Shown here: positions 1 to 11,340 of the stretch, in pieces | How positions within the stretch are numbered: the stretch's first letter is position 1 | How the letters are laid out: each line of letters opens with the position of its first letter | Assembly: GCA_002224055.1 (NCBI GenBank) | Contig: AZLU01000250.1 | Coordinates: forward strand, 1 to 57,736 | Direction: 5' to 3' | DNA length: 57,736 bases | DNA from: Pezizomycotina sp. ARF18 | Taxonomy: Eukaryota > Ascomycota | The notes under the pieces: model-generated | The model's input: only the letters and a program-made list of their open reading frames with translations | Told to the model about the DNA's origin: nothing | The model's database searches: none | Translations under genes and position numbers: made by a program

Positions 1-110
1 AAAAGAAAAAGGTAAGAAAAAGGAAAGAAAAAGGAAGGAAAGAAGAAAGAAAGAACAAGAAAGTTGATCTACAGACGAAAAAAAAAAAGAAAAAAGAAAA
101 AGAAAAAACA
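1..110. repeat. Purine-rich low-complexity tract
   Basis: Almost pure A/G on the plus strand, built from irregular AAAGG and AAAGA units. No coding signal is visible. It may continue beyond the window edge. Confidence 0.85.
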
Positions 111-417
111 ATTATAACGATACTGGTACCTCTATGCCAGTCTCTTCTTTGCTTTCGTATATAAGGTACTACATGTACCGAGAAGAACACTTTATTGGGA
201 TCCTAGACTTTTGAATACTTCGCAGGTAATTCAGGTACTTAGTATTATTACAGACTCAAGAGAAAACTTATATTACTCATTATAAAAAGCGGCGTTTCTC
301 GCTTCAAATAAAGGAGACCAGTTACACGATTCGTGTGTATTTCCTATGCAAACGGTGACGACTCGAGAACAGGAGGTATCGGCGCGGATTGGGGGTTGAT
401 GCAGTTTCACTACAAAC

Positions 418-570
418 ATGTTGCTTTTTTGATATAAACATTGCGTTTTGTCTATAATTAATTGCTCCTTGAAATTGCAAATTCGTAGTAGTTGAATTGC
501 TTTTTATAAGATTATTGCTTTTTATCGGCAGAATTGCTTTTCGAGATACCATAATTGCTTTTGAGATGGT
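418..570. repeat. Short-period array with ATTGCTTTT core
   Basis: The word ATTGC followed by a T run recurs at 496, 514, 533 and 554 (spacing 18-21 bp), with weaker copies upstream at about 418-470. The copies are degenerate. The same core appears in the larger array at 1545-1830. Open frames across it, in either direction, reflect the repeat and not a recognisable gene. Confidence 0.6.
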
Positions 571-2600
571 AACTTCCTTGAAAGTTGAAGTTCCGCCTGC
601 AATAGAAAAGCAAGTCGAAACTATGCACAAAAAGCAAAAAATACGTCGTGAACAAGTCGGGCTGGCGGAACTTTTCAAACACTTTTTCTCACAAGTGGAA
701 AGGGCCTGAGCGAGGTGCTTTGACTTCAAGTCATAAGGTGAGCCGTACCCACGGTTATGGTTGTCTCAATTGAGATCTGAGACAACCTCGGGGCACTTCG
801 ACGACGAGGCCCAAAGCTTCTTAACCTGTAATCCCTGTCTGCGACAGAAGCAATAAAACCCGAGAATATGTACCGCAAGGGTTTCCTAACAGAGACACGT
901 GGACTCCGCTTGCAACGCAAGGAATACGGATTTTTTTGATATCGAAGCAGCACGAGCTGACGCTTTAGTATAGCCTAAAAGGCATCTGAAGGCTTTTTTT
1001 TGCCTGCCAATCTCGGACCTGCGGGATCCGAGATAACTTTCGGAAATCCGACAGTATGAACTCCGGCTCCGGCAACGAACCGCCAAGATGATTGAGGTTT
1101 TTATCAGATCGTACGATAATCAGATAACAGCACCCCCACCCCCCGACGCTTAGTGTAGGCAATGTTTATCGTCGCCTAGCGTGGATCATAAATATATCTT
1201 TGCTCGAGCTCCAACAATCCTTCTTGCTCTCCAGAAAGAGAAAGCAAAAGGTCTCTGTAGAGAGAAAAGCAAGATCTGTTTACAAAAGCCCCCCTCTTTC
1301 GAAGATGATACTCGCCGCCAGCGGTTCCATGATACTTCATCTGCGGGCTTTGCTTGTTTTTCACATTAGGTGTAGGTTTATACCCTCTACATAATACTAT
1401 ATCGATGGGCAAGGATGAACGAAGAAAGATGAGCATCTTTCGTCTTAAAGATGTATATGGCTGCCAACCTCAAAGACTCATTTATTTGTCCCTAGACCTC
1501 CGCTAACGATACAATAAACTTTCCTTCCTTTTGTTTTCTTTTTTTAACATGCAGATTGCATTGCTTTTTCTCTTTTTGCTTTTCTTTTCTTATTTATTGC
1601 GCTTGCCCTTCCTGCCTTGCTTTTTTCAAAGATTTTATTGCCTTTTGCTCCTCTGTTGTTTCTTTTTCTTCATGTATTATTGCTTTTTCGCTCTTCTTTT
1701 CTTTCTTTGTCATGATATGATTGCTTACTCCTTTTTTCTTTCTTTTTCTTAATGTATATTGCTTTTGCCTTTGTTTCCTTTCCTTTCTTCTTTTTTTTAA
1801 AATATATAATTCCTTTGCTTTTCTTCTTTCTCTTTGTCAGAGAAACATGATACAAAAAAGCATAAATGATGATCTTGTGGCCAGGCCGTCTTCGCACTTC
1901 GAATGCATGGGACTTCGAGCATTTAGCGAGAAGGTGCAGGAGTGCAGTTGAGTAACTATATAGCCGTAGGACTTGCTAGAAACAGGCTCGGACCTAGCTA
2001 GGCATGGGTACGAGACGGTAAAATATTTTAAATCTATAGTAAATTACCTCCAACTCTACAGATACTTGTAGTTATCCTAGAACGACTCGAGAGAGCCTTG
2101 TATTACTAAATGGATAAAAAGCACTACTTTCAAAACGTTAACATTGGTTCTAATCTCGTAGTAGCATTATTATGGAATTATCTTTAACCTGTCTTATTTT
2201 CTTAGTTGAATTAGCAATGATACCTTATACATATCTATATCTATATGTCCATACATTGTTATTTTTTCTTAGAAAAAAGTCGTCTTATAGATTATAGAAA
2301 TATTTTTTATATCATGAGAGTATTTTAAATTATTAATAAACGCTCGTTAATATAAGTGGAGCGGTGTAAATATATGTATCTCAGTGTATACTTAAGTATA
2401 TTTAATTTACTTATACTTCTAAACAAAGAAATGAAATAAGGTATCCGCAAGCCTTATGGGCTGGGTTACCCCCTTGTGGGGGGGGGGGGGTCTCCAGAGT
2501 ACTAGGTTCGTACGCAATCACACAAATCCTGATCCCATTCGAACGCTATGATATAAATTGGCAGTCCTCCCAGATCCAGCCAAATTCTCAGAAAGAATTC
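571..2600. other. No supported gene (apart from the 1545-1830 array)
   Basis: From 571 to 1544 only short frames in conflicting directions are seen. From 1950 to 2450 the DNA is A+T-rich and non-coding. At 2469-2490 a C5 run and a G13 run face each other. Nothing here could be tied to a gene. Confidence 0.5.
1545..1830. repeat. Degenerate ~41-bp pyrimidine minisatellite
   Basis: ATTGC starts recur at 1596, 1637, 1679, 1720 and 1758, a period of 38-42 bp, with an extra pair at 1555/1560. Each unit is roughly CATGTATATTGCTTTT followed by a C/T-only tail. About six units are present. The plus strand is nearly all pyrimidine, so it reads as Phe/Leu-rich on one strand and Lys-rich on the other. 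Such open frames are low-complexity artefacts. Confidence 0.65.
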
Positions 2601-2662
2601 ACACATCCTTCTTAGACACCTTCACTATTGTTCTGTGTCTTCCTTCATCAGATTTTCTCGCG

Positions 2663-4075
2663 ATGTTCGAAAGACTGCTTTGACATTTAAGCTGTGGCTT
2701 ACTTCTCCGGGTTTCTCGCCTGGTACGCTGGCCGCTCGTTCCGGGCCACATTAACCGCATACAAGCAAAGTTTATCCGCCAGAAGGCGCCCAAGGATGGA
2801 ATCCCTGATGCCGAAGCCAAGAATATCGTCATCGTAGGTGCGTCTTACGCGGGTTACTGGCGGCCAAGTTCCTCACGATGCTCCTGCCCCGAGTAGTCCC
2901 TTTACCGTCGTCGTGATTGAGCCACATACCCACTTTCACTTCACGTGGTCCTTCGCGAGGTTCTGCGTGGTGGAGGGCCACGAGCACAAAGCGTTCATCC
3001 TTACGGGCCCACCGTCAGCTCGGCTCCGAAGGGAAAACTCAGGTGGATACGCGACGGGTCGCCGCAGTCGATCAAGGTTGCGTACGGCTACCAGAGCGGA
3101 GAAGAGATACCTACGAATACCTGCTCATCGCTACCGCGCTACCGGCAAGCTTCCGAACCGCATAGATTCCGATAATAAGGCCGGAAGCGTAGCTGAGATG
3201 AAGGAGATGCAGAAGAACATTTAAGGAATCTGGTAAGCTAGTCGTAGTAGGAGGAGGTGCCGCTGGAGTGGAGCTGGCTACGGACGCGAAGTCTTTGTAT
3301 CCGATAAATCTGTTACCCTCGTTCACTCGAGGGACGCCGTGCTGCATCGATTTACACCCGAGCTTCAGAAGCAGGCACTCGAAGGTTTACAGAATTAGGT
3401 GTGGAGGTTATCCTTGGCGAAAGGCTAGTAGGTGAGGACAAAGAGCAGGGCACCGTAACTCTTAGAAGCGGCAGGAAGCTTGAATGTGATTTCTTGTAAG
3501 CCAAATCTCCTACTGTTTATAAATTACGTTAAAACTGTTTGGCAACACGACTAACAATGCCACCTAGGTTAACTGCGCAGGCCAAAGGCCGCTTTCCGGC
3601 TAATCTCGAACTTAGCTCCTAGCGTCATATCGACGACCAGCCATATCCGCGTAAAGGATACGATGCAGCTTGCCGACGAACTGCACCCGAGAATTTACGC
3701 CTGCGAGATGTTGCCGAACTCCAGTGGCAGTCCCAAACCCGAATTCCAGAATTGCGTTTTGTCAGCGGTCGTGGCTGTCGATAACATTCTCCTTGCTACG
3801 AAGAACAAGCCGCCGAACATAAATATAAGCCTCACTGGCGAACAGTACCATTAAATGACATTGGTCTGGTGAGTTACACAAAGATCTTCGTCGTTTTTGG
3901 AGGACTATAACTAATATGATCATGTTACAGGAGAAACTCTCATACACATCACTGATGACAAGGCTATCATGCTCTGGAAACTAAGGGAAAATCGACTTGG
4001 ATGCTTGACGATTGGAGGCAGATGGAGTGAAATCGTTTTGACGACCCGGCCGATGGTGTTGACAAGCCCGTATAG
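2663..4075 (+). CDS. AIF-like FAD/NAD(P) oxidoreductase, frame-broken
   Basis: Pyridine-nucleotide-disulphide oxidoreductase of the fungal AIF/AMID-like group, which transfers electrons from NAD(P)H through FAD. The N-terminal FAD-binding Rossmann motif reads IVIVGASYAG (about 2822-2853), followed by an IEPHTHFHFTWSF segment. The NAD-binding motif VVGGGAAGVELA lies near 3244-3280, and YAC plus a displaced GDVAE (FAD-binding C-terminal site) near 3700. Two introns are visible: 3496-3567 and 3869-3930 (GTGAGT...TTACAG). The end reads FDDPADGVDKPV then TAG at 4073-4075. At least ten one-base length changes break the frame, each in a run of identical bases (for example TTT at 3220-3222). Both nucleotide-binding motifs are intact. 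The start is uncertain: ATG 2663 is the best candidate, but an upstream start or intron is possible. Confidence 0.8.
3496..3567 (+). other. Intron 1 of the AIF-like gene
   Basis: Donor GTAAGC, branch-like CTAAC near 3550, acceptor CCTAG. Removing it joins codons for the conserved DFL and VNCAGQRPL segments, allowing for one missing G at the donor side. Confidence 0.6.
3869..3930 (+). other. Intron 2 of the AIF-like gene
   Basis: Donor GTGAGT, branch-like ATAACTAAT, acceptor TTACAG. Sixty-two bases, typical of a filamentous ascomycete. Confidence 0.65.
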
Positions 4076-4430
4076 CTTTATTAGTAGTCTTAGAACAACG
4101 TATACTGGAAATGAAACAACCTTGGAAAAACACTTTCTTACTGGCACCTTGATCTAAATTGATTTGAGATCGCGATTCTATTAGTTGTACTAGTAGTTGT
4201 ACTATCAGTAGTTGTAATTACGTTACCAATATCATGGTCATTCAAGATTGAACATGGATAGGGCGAAAGCTCGGAAGGCAAGCGTGTAAACCTTGATGAC
4301 TAAAGAAGCGAAGAGCCTCAACAATCTGTGTTCCGTCAGATCAAACAACTATTTCTTAATGGCTGAAATCTAGAAGACTCATGAAGCATCCGCTTCGCCA
4401 GGTTAACTCTCACGCCACAAGCCCGAAAAT

Positions 4431-6627
4431 ATGAAGAGTAACTCGCCAGATATCCTCCAACTACCTTCGAGATCTCAGTGATATCCTCTCGAAGGCTTAC
4501 GATGGGAGGCAGTATTGGCGTCTTGCTAAACTGGCGCTGGTGTGCCGGCGGTTTCCATGCGTCGTCAACCTCCCTGTATTCCTGCGTTACTGTCGCTGGT
4601 AAAAACTCCAAGGGCAAAGCGGGCAAAAGCACATGAGTTTAAAGGAAGCGTCTCTCATTCGTACGCTAGAGGAAAATACGGCTCTAGCAAGCTACGTACG
4701 CACCTGGTGGCAAGCGCAACCGGAGGAGCTTCCAAAGCCTTCCAGGAAAGGCTGGAACCCGCAAATTTCGTGCTTAAGCTTACCGGTTTACGAGAAGCCG
4801 TACTACCGATTTACAACCCTGTTGTCGAGTGTATCGCGCTGCATATCGAAGCGTACGGGGCGCTGAGGAAGCTGGACATCTGCGCTCCCGCTGAAGCTTT
4901 TAATGAGTGGAGTTCTGACATGAAACTGCTCTGGAGGAGCTGAAGGTCCTAGTTGTGTTATCGGTAGTCCGCTTACCGCCGGAAGAAGTCACCAAGAATG
5001 GGCTGGTGGAAAGGGTACGTGACCGCTTACCCGTATTGCGGTAAGGAGGATCTGGATGCCAAGGAAATCACGGCACGGCAGCAGATGAGCATCCAGGCTT
5101 TCATCAACCTGTTACTGGAGTCTGCCCGCGACTACAGTCGCTAGATATAAAAGCAGCGGAGCCCTGCAAGCCATGAGGATCGGCCTCAACCGGGAACTTT
5201 CGATCGGGAGGCCGCTTTGAAGGATATCCCCATGCTTCTCTCGCGCCCGGAGATCCCCGAATCTCACCCGTCGAACGTTCCAGCATCACTAAAACATATA
5301 GGACTCTACTCAATCGCAGAGTTCTTCATCGCGGAAGCGTTAAACATGAGCATACGCACGAAGACGGTCAAGCGGCGGGAGAAGAACCGTCGATTCCGGG
5401 AATTTGTAGAAGCGTTGGCATGCAGCGCACCGCAGCTACAGTCCTTAGGGTGGAGCGTGAGTAATTTTAACAACTGGTTCATCTGCATTGCTCACATAAG
5501 GTATAACACGGGACGGGTATGGAGAACCGGGAGTGCTTCCTCCCGAGAGCTATCATGCCCTCGCTTCCTCAATTGCGGTTCCTTAGGTTGCGGAAGCAAC
5601 CTGGCTAGACGTATACGGCATGGAGAAGGACAACGAAGTCTCCTCCCGATTTCTATCGTACCTGGCGGATACGTATCCGTCGCTCGAGGAGCTAGACTCG
5701 GAACGTTTTTCTCCTACATGGAAATATTTACGAATTTTGCCGCACGGAGCTTGAAAGCCCTCCATCCACCGTTGATACACGCAGAGGCTTGCGGTTTGAC
5801 AGATTGAGGATTTAACTATCATTTCCGGTTTACCGGACACATGAGACGCTACGGCGATGTCCGTCACTTTAACAATTATAACCAATGGGTGTCTTATCAT
5901 CCGAGGGCTTCTTCAAATACTTTGTCAGTACTCAAGTCTTAACTCTTCCTTCTAGTTCGTGGGTTCTTCCCTCTAGTTCGTGGGTCCTAAGGCAGAACTT
6001 GTGAGCAAATACAGGGGAGCAGCTGAAGACCAAATATTGAATAGGCATACTGACTGACTCGGGTTCCTCATTCAGGGCATGTATGTTATCAACCTCCCAC
6101 TGTCGCTCGAGAAGCTTAAAATCTCAGCGCAAATGATGGGAATACCGGAGTCGGACTGCGAAAGCGGCCTTCAAGCTTTCTATGAGAATGGCCTTGCAGA
6201 CGTCTTTAAGGGGCTCAGCAATCTTACGTCTTTCACGTTCGATGTGTTTCATAACCGTCAGGAAAGCAAAAGTTACAATTACGCTGATGAGGACGAGGAT
6301 GACGCTGCGTGCGTCCTGAACACTATCGCGGAAAACGGGTTTGTGTGTCGAAGGTGTATTGAAGTTATAGATTCAGCGCATGGCAATGAAGTGGCTGTCT
6401 GGTGGATGAAGAGATGCTCCGAGCAACTAGATCACAGGTTTATTTCGGCGCTCAATACCTTTAACTTAACGATGCCCCAAGGGCAGAACGAGAAGGAAGA
6501 ATCAAAGGGAAGACTTCGTAACTGGTGTGCTGGCCTTTCCTATTCGCTGTACACAGCGGAGGAATATGACAGCATGCACTACTCGGATTGCAAGTGTGAG
6601 GAGACTTCAAAGGCCTACTGGTTGTAA
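4431..6627 (+). CDS. F-box protein, tandem copy 1, frame-broken
   Basis: Degenerate copy of the neighbouring gene at 7049. The N-terminus carries an F-box (about 4449-4560): a split LPSE..LSDILSKAYD followed by YWRLAKLALVCRRF. F-box proteins bind Skp1 and bring substrates to SCF ubiquitin ligases. Residues near 4785-4910 (LREAVLPIYNPVVECIALHI) align with LRKAVFPFYSAIAHSIVINI of copy 2. Residues from 5231 (MLLSRPEIPES) align with MLLSRADVPES. The last exon follows an acceptor CATTCAG ending at 6075 and encodes about 180 residues with an acidic ADEDEDD stretch. The body is probably leucine-rich, but I could not delimit repeats. Frames shift repeatedly, mostly in homopolymers. Start at ATG 4431, chosen because the F-box begins within ten residues. 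Confidence 0.6.
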
Positions 6628-7048
6628 ATGTAGCGCCGAACGATTTGATCTTCACAGCGCTATCTAATGAGTCTGGTTTTCATTACTTGCTATATAGTAG
6701 GCCGAAGCTTTTTGTCCCCGGTTGTTGTGTCCTAAGCTTGCCTGGCTACCTGAGTCAGTTACCTAACTAAAAGATTCGACAAGTTTATCATTCTAGAGCC
6801 ATTAGTAGACATTTGTGACAGGTATACATTCAATACTGTCGTAATGACCAGCTCGTAGGCGTACCGCACTAGCGGCCTCGGAAATCCGGGTGATCATCCG
6901 CAGGATTAAATTCAACAATCACCAAACTGAAACACGCGGCCCCTGAAAAATAGGGTATAAGAAGGAACGCGTTGACCAGACGTCGAGGTTCACTGGCTTG
7001 AATTTTTCTCGTTATTATTGAACAAAATTTCCTTTATACGAAGGCAAG
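6628..7048 (+). promoter_or_regulatory. Intergenic region upstream of F-box copy 2
   Basis: No open frame with coding character. A TATAAG word lies near 6956, about 95 bases before ATG 7049, and the last 60 bases are T-rich, as in many fungal promoters. The assignment as a promoter is an inference from position. Confidence 0.35.
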
Positions 7049-9258
7049 ATGGCGGAATACAAGCCTTACATACTTCGGCTTCCCTACGAAATTCTGAGCG
7101 ATATTGTCCTGCGCGTTTACAAATCCGAGGATTACTGGCTTCTGACTTCTTTATGCCTCGTATGCCGTAGCTTCAACGCCATCGTTACCCCGGAGCTATA
7201 CTCCCACGTCGGCATCTACCCTGACAAGGAAGGATACCTCAGAAAAGCGCGACAAACGTTTCCGGCCCGAGCTCTCCTTCTCACTGGCAGCCCTGCGGAG
7301 CCAACCCCTCCGAGGGGTGGGCCATCCGCAAGGAAAATTTACTGATGAGAACATTTGAAGGCAACGGCAGGTTGGTGAAACATGTACGCGTCTGGGAGGA
7401 ATATGCGCCGGCGGACATTAACGTGGATACGACTTCGTGGTGGGAAGTCCCTACAAACCTATTAGTTTCGCGACTAGTCTTCATAGCCTTCGCAAAGCCG
7501 TGTTTCCGTTCTACAGCGCCATCGCGCACTCCATTGTTATCAACATAGGGAACTATACCTCCCTGAGGGATCTCAAGATTGTGGCACCGGCACATATGTT
7601 CAACTTATGGTCCACAGACCTCAGGCTTCCGCTTGTGGATTTTAGTGTCGGGATGCGGCAGGCGGTGCTCCGGTACGACGAAGCTTACCCAGATGATCTT
7701 CAGCACGACGACATGGGAAATGGCGCAGACGACGATACTCGGAAGCAAATGAAGATCGAAGGGATCATTAACCTCTTCCTCATAATTTGTCCAAGACTGC
7801 GCGTGCTGAAGCTCAAGAGCTGCGGTCTCGATCCGAGACTGGACGACGATTTCACCACTCACAGAACTGTCCGATGCTTCTATCCCGCGCAGACGTGCCG
7901 GAATCGGAACCTGTTCCAGCTCCATCTTTGCAGGAGCTTGGTATCAACGGCCACGGCCAATTCATCCTCGCCGAAACTTCCAATGTTGCGCGCCCCTGCT
8001 ACCAAGCCAACAGAGAGTTTCGGTGTAACCAAATACGATTTTTTGTGCAGACCCTTGCCGAGCGATCCCCTAATCTGCAGTCAGTGCTCTGGAATGCAGA
8101 AAACGTGCTGCTCATGAGCGTAGTCGACGGCTCTGGAGTCCGGCCGGAAGCCGGGCTACCTAATCTCCGATCGATGCATTCCCTGAAATTACGGTGCGTT
8201 CTACCACCGCCGGAATGTACGATAAGGGCGGGAAGTCCGTCCCAGTCGCTTCTCGACTCCACAACCATGATCTGCTTGACTATATCGTCCGCAACCACCC
8301 GAAACTGGAACGTTTGCATTTGCTCGAGGATTTTTCATTCCTCCGAAAGACGATTGAAAATGATCGGAGCAGCACCCAGATAGCGCTGGGCAATCTGCGC
8401 TCCTTGAAACTCGGAATCCAGCTCCCCAATCCGTTCTATCCAGCACTAACGATCTGCAATATTTTAATCGATTCCTCTTCGGGAGTTCATTGATGCGTGG
8501 CGATGAGTTTGCCCGAGGTTTGCTGGTAAGCCTGAATTTTCTTAATCGACGCGCCGTTTTCGTAATTTCTGCCACAGGATACATGGGCTAGCTCCTGAAG
8601 CGTTTCCATGTCGACCCCCTCACCTTCCGTCCTCATTTCCTTCTTGCATCGCATTCCTCCCCGTCTTACTCTCGATCTCCTTTATCCCCACTCCCTTATT
8701 CTCTCCCCCTCTTATCTTCCCTTCCTCCTTGCTTCGGATCTGCTCCTACAATCATCGGAAATGAGTTAACGTCATATACAGAGTAAGCTCGTAGACCGCC
8801 TCCCTTGCTCGTTGGAGAGCCTGACGCTCGTCCTTCACGCCAGAGCCTTTCACATTGACGACAGCGAAATTGCGCGAATACACGAGTTTTTCCCGTGCTA
8901 CTCTTTCCACAAGCTACGGCACCTACATTCCTTGAATCTGAAAGCCTTTATGGCTGAGTGGGACGAGGACGAGGACGAACGTCCGAGCCCCCACCCCGAA
9001 CACGAAATCGTAGCCAAGCGGATAAGGAACGTCGACACGGACCAGCAGGACGCAATGAGCGTCTGGTGGCTGGTGCAAGATGATCGAAGGGAGCGGTACC
9101 ACAGGACCGTGCTCAGGGAATCCAGGGGTGTTTTGTCACCGGATGGATTTTACGAATGTGGCAATTTTCGGGATGTCAAGGGGGTAATTTTTCGGAGACC
9201 ATGTCTCGGCGAGAATGCGTGTTGGAGCACCGTGGAGAGGGATCGATCATTGTGTTGA
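7049..9258 (+). CDS. F-box protein, tandem copy 2, 3' end replaced by LTR
   Basis: The first exon is open for 98 codons and starts with a clear F-box: ILRLPYEILSDIVLRVYKS then LTSLCLVCRSFNAIVTPELY. The rest resembles copy 1 at 4431 and likely forms a leucine-rich substrate-binding part. Frame changes occur near 7330, 7450, 7860 and 8195, consistent with one-base run errors. An intron fits 8526-8781 (GTAAGC...ATACAG) and is strongly pyrimidine-rich. The last exon has an acidic DEDEDE stretch. The copia-1 insertion at 9219/9220 cuts the final codons. The uninterrupted gene would have read ...GENARA and stop at 16551-16553; now it runs into the LTR, gaining twelve LTR-coded residues and a stop at 9258. 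An SCF adaptor role is family knowledge; the target is unknown. Confidence 0.7.
8526..8781 (+). other. Intron in F-box copy 2
   Basis: Donor GTAAGC, branch-like GTTAAC near 8765, acceptor ATACAG. The interior is a long C/T-rich tract. Copy 1 has a matching acceptor at 6075. Confidence 0.6.
9215..9219. repeat. Target-site duplication of copia-1 (left), ATGCG
   Basis: ATGCG directly precedes the left LTR and is repeated at 16540-16544 directly after the right LTR. Five bases is the expected size for a copia integrase product. Confidence 0.9.
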
Positions 9259-9340
9259 TTGATGGATAAGGATGGGAGGAAAGCTCCCCTATTTATGTAC
9301 AATAAGGCATATACATGATCTATGTAATGGTGTTCCTACA
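9220..9340 (-). repeat. copia-1 LTR, left (3' LTR of the element)
   Basis: Begins TGTTGGAGCACC and ends GTTCCTACA. It matches the right LTR over its whole length, apart from one G (GTAATGG against GGTAATGG). It supplies the new stop codon for the F-box gene. Confidence 0.93.
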
Positions 9341-9349
9341 CTCCCACTC
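9341..9349 (-). other. Polypurine tract of copia-1
   Basis: On the minus strand GAGTGGGAG directly abuts the 3' LTR, the position where plus-strand DNA synthesis of the element is primed. Confidence 0.6.
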
Positions 9350-9670
9350 GAGCGCAGTATCACCAATACTGTGATCGCAAGCGCGCGTCGATCAAGACGC
9401 GTTCATCGACGCGTATACGTGGTGAAACGGAACAAAGAAAATGTGAATTATCGACAATTTTGCAGATGTATGAGTAATAGCTTAGGAAATAGTAAACAAA
9501 GAACTATCGATTCTAGTAAACGATTATAGTATAAAGAAGGGGTCTCCCACATCCCATAGCTTCGTTCTCCTTTCCCTCAATTATATCTTCCCGTCTGCAA
9601 TTTCCTAGTTATCGTATATTATTGTCGATTCTCTCATATTTTCTTTCCTACTTATCGATTACATTAAACG

Positions 9671-10578
9671 ATGCCTCCTAAGAAGACTACTAAGCGTACG
9701 CGGATCCTGCGGATGACGGTGACGATAGGCGTAAGAAGAGGCGTCAGGCCAGGCCGTAGGAGGAGGAGGAGGAGGACGATGGCGGTGAAGAGAGGGAACC
9801 GACTAATGCTAACGATGAAGAGGTACCACCGGCGGAAGATAACGGTGAAGCGTCTGATAGTAATGTGAATGACCTGAGCATCGTAACTGCGGGTTATATT
9901 TTTATAATCCCTCCTTCGATCGTCACGAACATCCCAACCGTTATAATAATAACAGTAAAATGCCGTTAATTGAGCTTTATAAAGGGTATACCCTCTATTC
10001 CATAAGGTCTAGATATTATAACGGAAGCTTAAAGCTCGCTTAGTACAAGTAAGTTATCGTTCTACTCTATTCGATCATATTCATCATATAATCGTTGATA
10101 TCGATGTTTATAGTCGATTATACTAACTTATATTATAGGAAGGGCGTATTTATCTCCGTCACCGGCTATAGAGCTAATATACCGTATAAACGTTGTCGTA
10201 AAAAAGCAGGGACCGTTTAAACGATGTAAATATATACCTTTAATCGCTCAGCGTACGATAGCCGTTCGCGAAAATAAAGACTCCCGCGTCGTAAATAAGT
10301 GTAACAACTACACTTTTAATGGGCAAAACTGTCGTAGAGGTATCTTTCCTCATATCGTTACACTATCGTCGACGCGATCGAGACGTAGTATCGAACCGAC
10401 AAAACCTTAAAAGCGCGATATAGATCCGCCGTCGAATAAGGACGATAATATAAATACCAATAGCGAGCCGGAGGATCCTCCGACGAGGGAGCACCCTCGA
10501 GACGATAGGCGTGGCAACCGTGAGGACCCCGAGGACGATAACGGCAATAATCCTATCCCCCCCATTCCGGTCGCTTAA
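9671..10578 (+). CDS. Antisense accessory gene inside copia-1, RIP-damaged
   Basis: A gene on the strand opposite to gag-pol, between RNase H and the 3' LTR. It starts MPPKKTTKRT and then, after a one-base run change, continues with an acidic region and a basic RRKKRRQARP stretch (possible nuclear localisation signal). A middle part follows, with NPSFDRHEHPNRYNNNSKMP. After an intron the frame has spaced cysteines (PFKRCKY, KCNNYTFNGQNCRRG) and ends in a hydrophilic tail with NPIPPIPVA and TAA at 10576-10578. Internal TAG codons at several places fit CAG changed by RIP. The upstream 330 bases (9341-9670) are C/T-rich and little mutated, so they may hold its promoter. I do not recognise the family; the cysteine pattern vaguely recalls small zinc-binding proteins of fungal transposons. 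Confidence 0.5.
10049..10138 (+). other. Intron of the antisense gene
   Basis: Donor GTAAGT, perfect branch site TACTAAC at 10121-10127, acceptor ATTATAG. Ninety bases. The signals read only on the plus strand, so they would not be spliced from the element's own genomic transcript. Confidence 0.75.
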
Positions 10579-11073
10579 TCGATATATATTATCGATAGTA
10601 TTATCGATATGCGTTATCGATGCCTGCGTGGTAGTTCTGGTATCTTCTTTTCCGTGATCTTTTTTATCGTTTCTTATTTAATCGTTTAAAAAAATATCGA
10701 TCAATTTTCTTCCTGCTCGTGCGCGTTCCTTGTATATAATATGCACTTAAAGGATGATCGTACTCTTTTATCGCTTGTGATCGTGCGCTTATCTCGATCA
10801 AAGCTTTCATATCGTTTCCGTCGTCTATCTTCGTTCGTGTGTGCTTTATTACTGTTACTACCGTCATGTCTTATACTTTGTGATTTTTAACATCTTAATT
10901 TATCAATAATTAGTCGATCGTTAAGTATATAAAAGCTAGGGAGCGAGTTGAAAAAATTATATATTATTACCGTATATCGTTGTCGATCGTTAGATAACCT
11001 CATTAAAACCTCTACATATAAAAACCCTGTGGGAAAAGCATGCTAGTAGGAAAAAGAGTATCATCGTCAGATA

Positions 11074-11340
11074 CTAGCGGTAATCATTCCAACTTAGTAC
11101 GTAAGTAACCAAATTGAGGTGACGGTAGTGCTTTAGTAAAGATATCAGCATATTCTCCTTTGAGGCGACGTATGTAATCGACAGTAGCTTTCGATTAATA
11201 AGAGAGCGGATAAAGTGAAATTTTATATCGATGTGCTTAGCTCGATCATGATTCTTTATCGTGCCGGTCAGTGCAATTGCGGCCATATTATCGATATATA
11301 GTGTCGGTTGAGGATAAGTGACGGTCAATGCGCTGATCAA
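11074..11340 (-). CDS. RNase H segment of copia-1 pol
   Basis: Open for 88 codons. Contains YIDNMAAIALTG, NHDRAKHIDIKFHFIR and SITYVASKENM, the conserved C-terminal RNase H blocks of Ty1/copia polyproteins. RNase H removes the RNA strand during reverse transcription. It is one of the few stretches of the element that escaped dense RIP. It has no start of its own; it is the tail of the polyprotein. Confidence 0.88.
   Translation of the reverse strand: MISALTVTYPQPTLYIDNMAAIALTGTIKNHDRAKHIDIKFHFIRSLINRKLLSITYVASKENMLISLLKHYRHLNLVTYVLSWNDYR

Noticed and set aside
322-729. 135-codon minus-strand frame over the ATTGCTTTT array
   Set aside because: Starts at TTG, is carried by the repeat, and has no recognisable feature.
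9671-9868. Arg/Lys-rich 65-codon frame taken at face value
   Set aside because: The acidic alternative frame fits better after one run change, so the basic run is probably a shifted reading.
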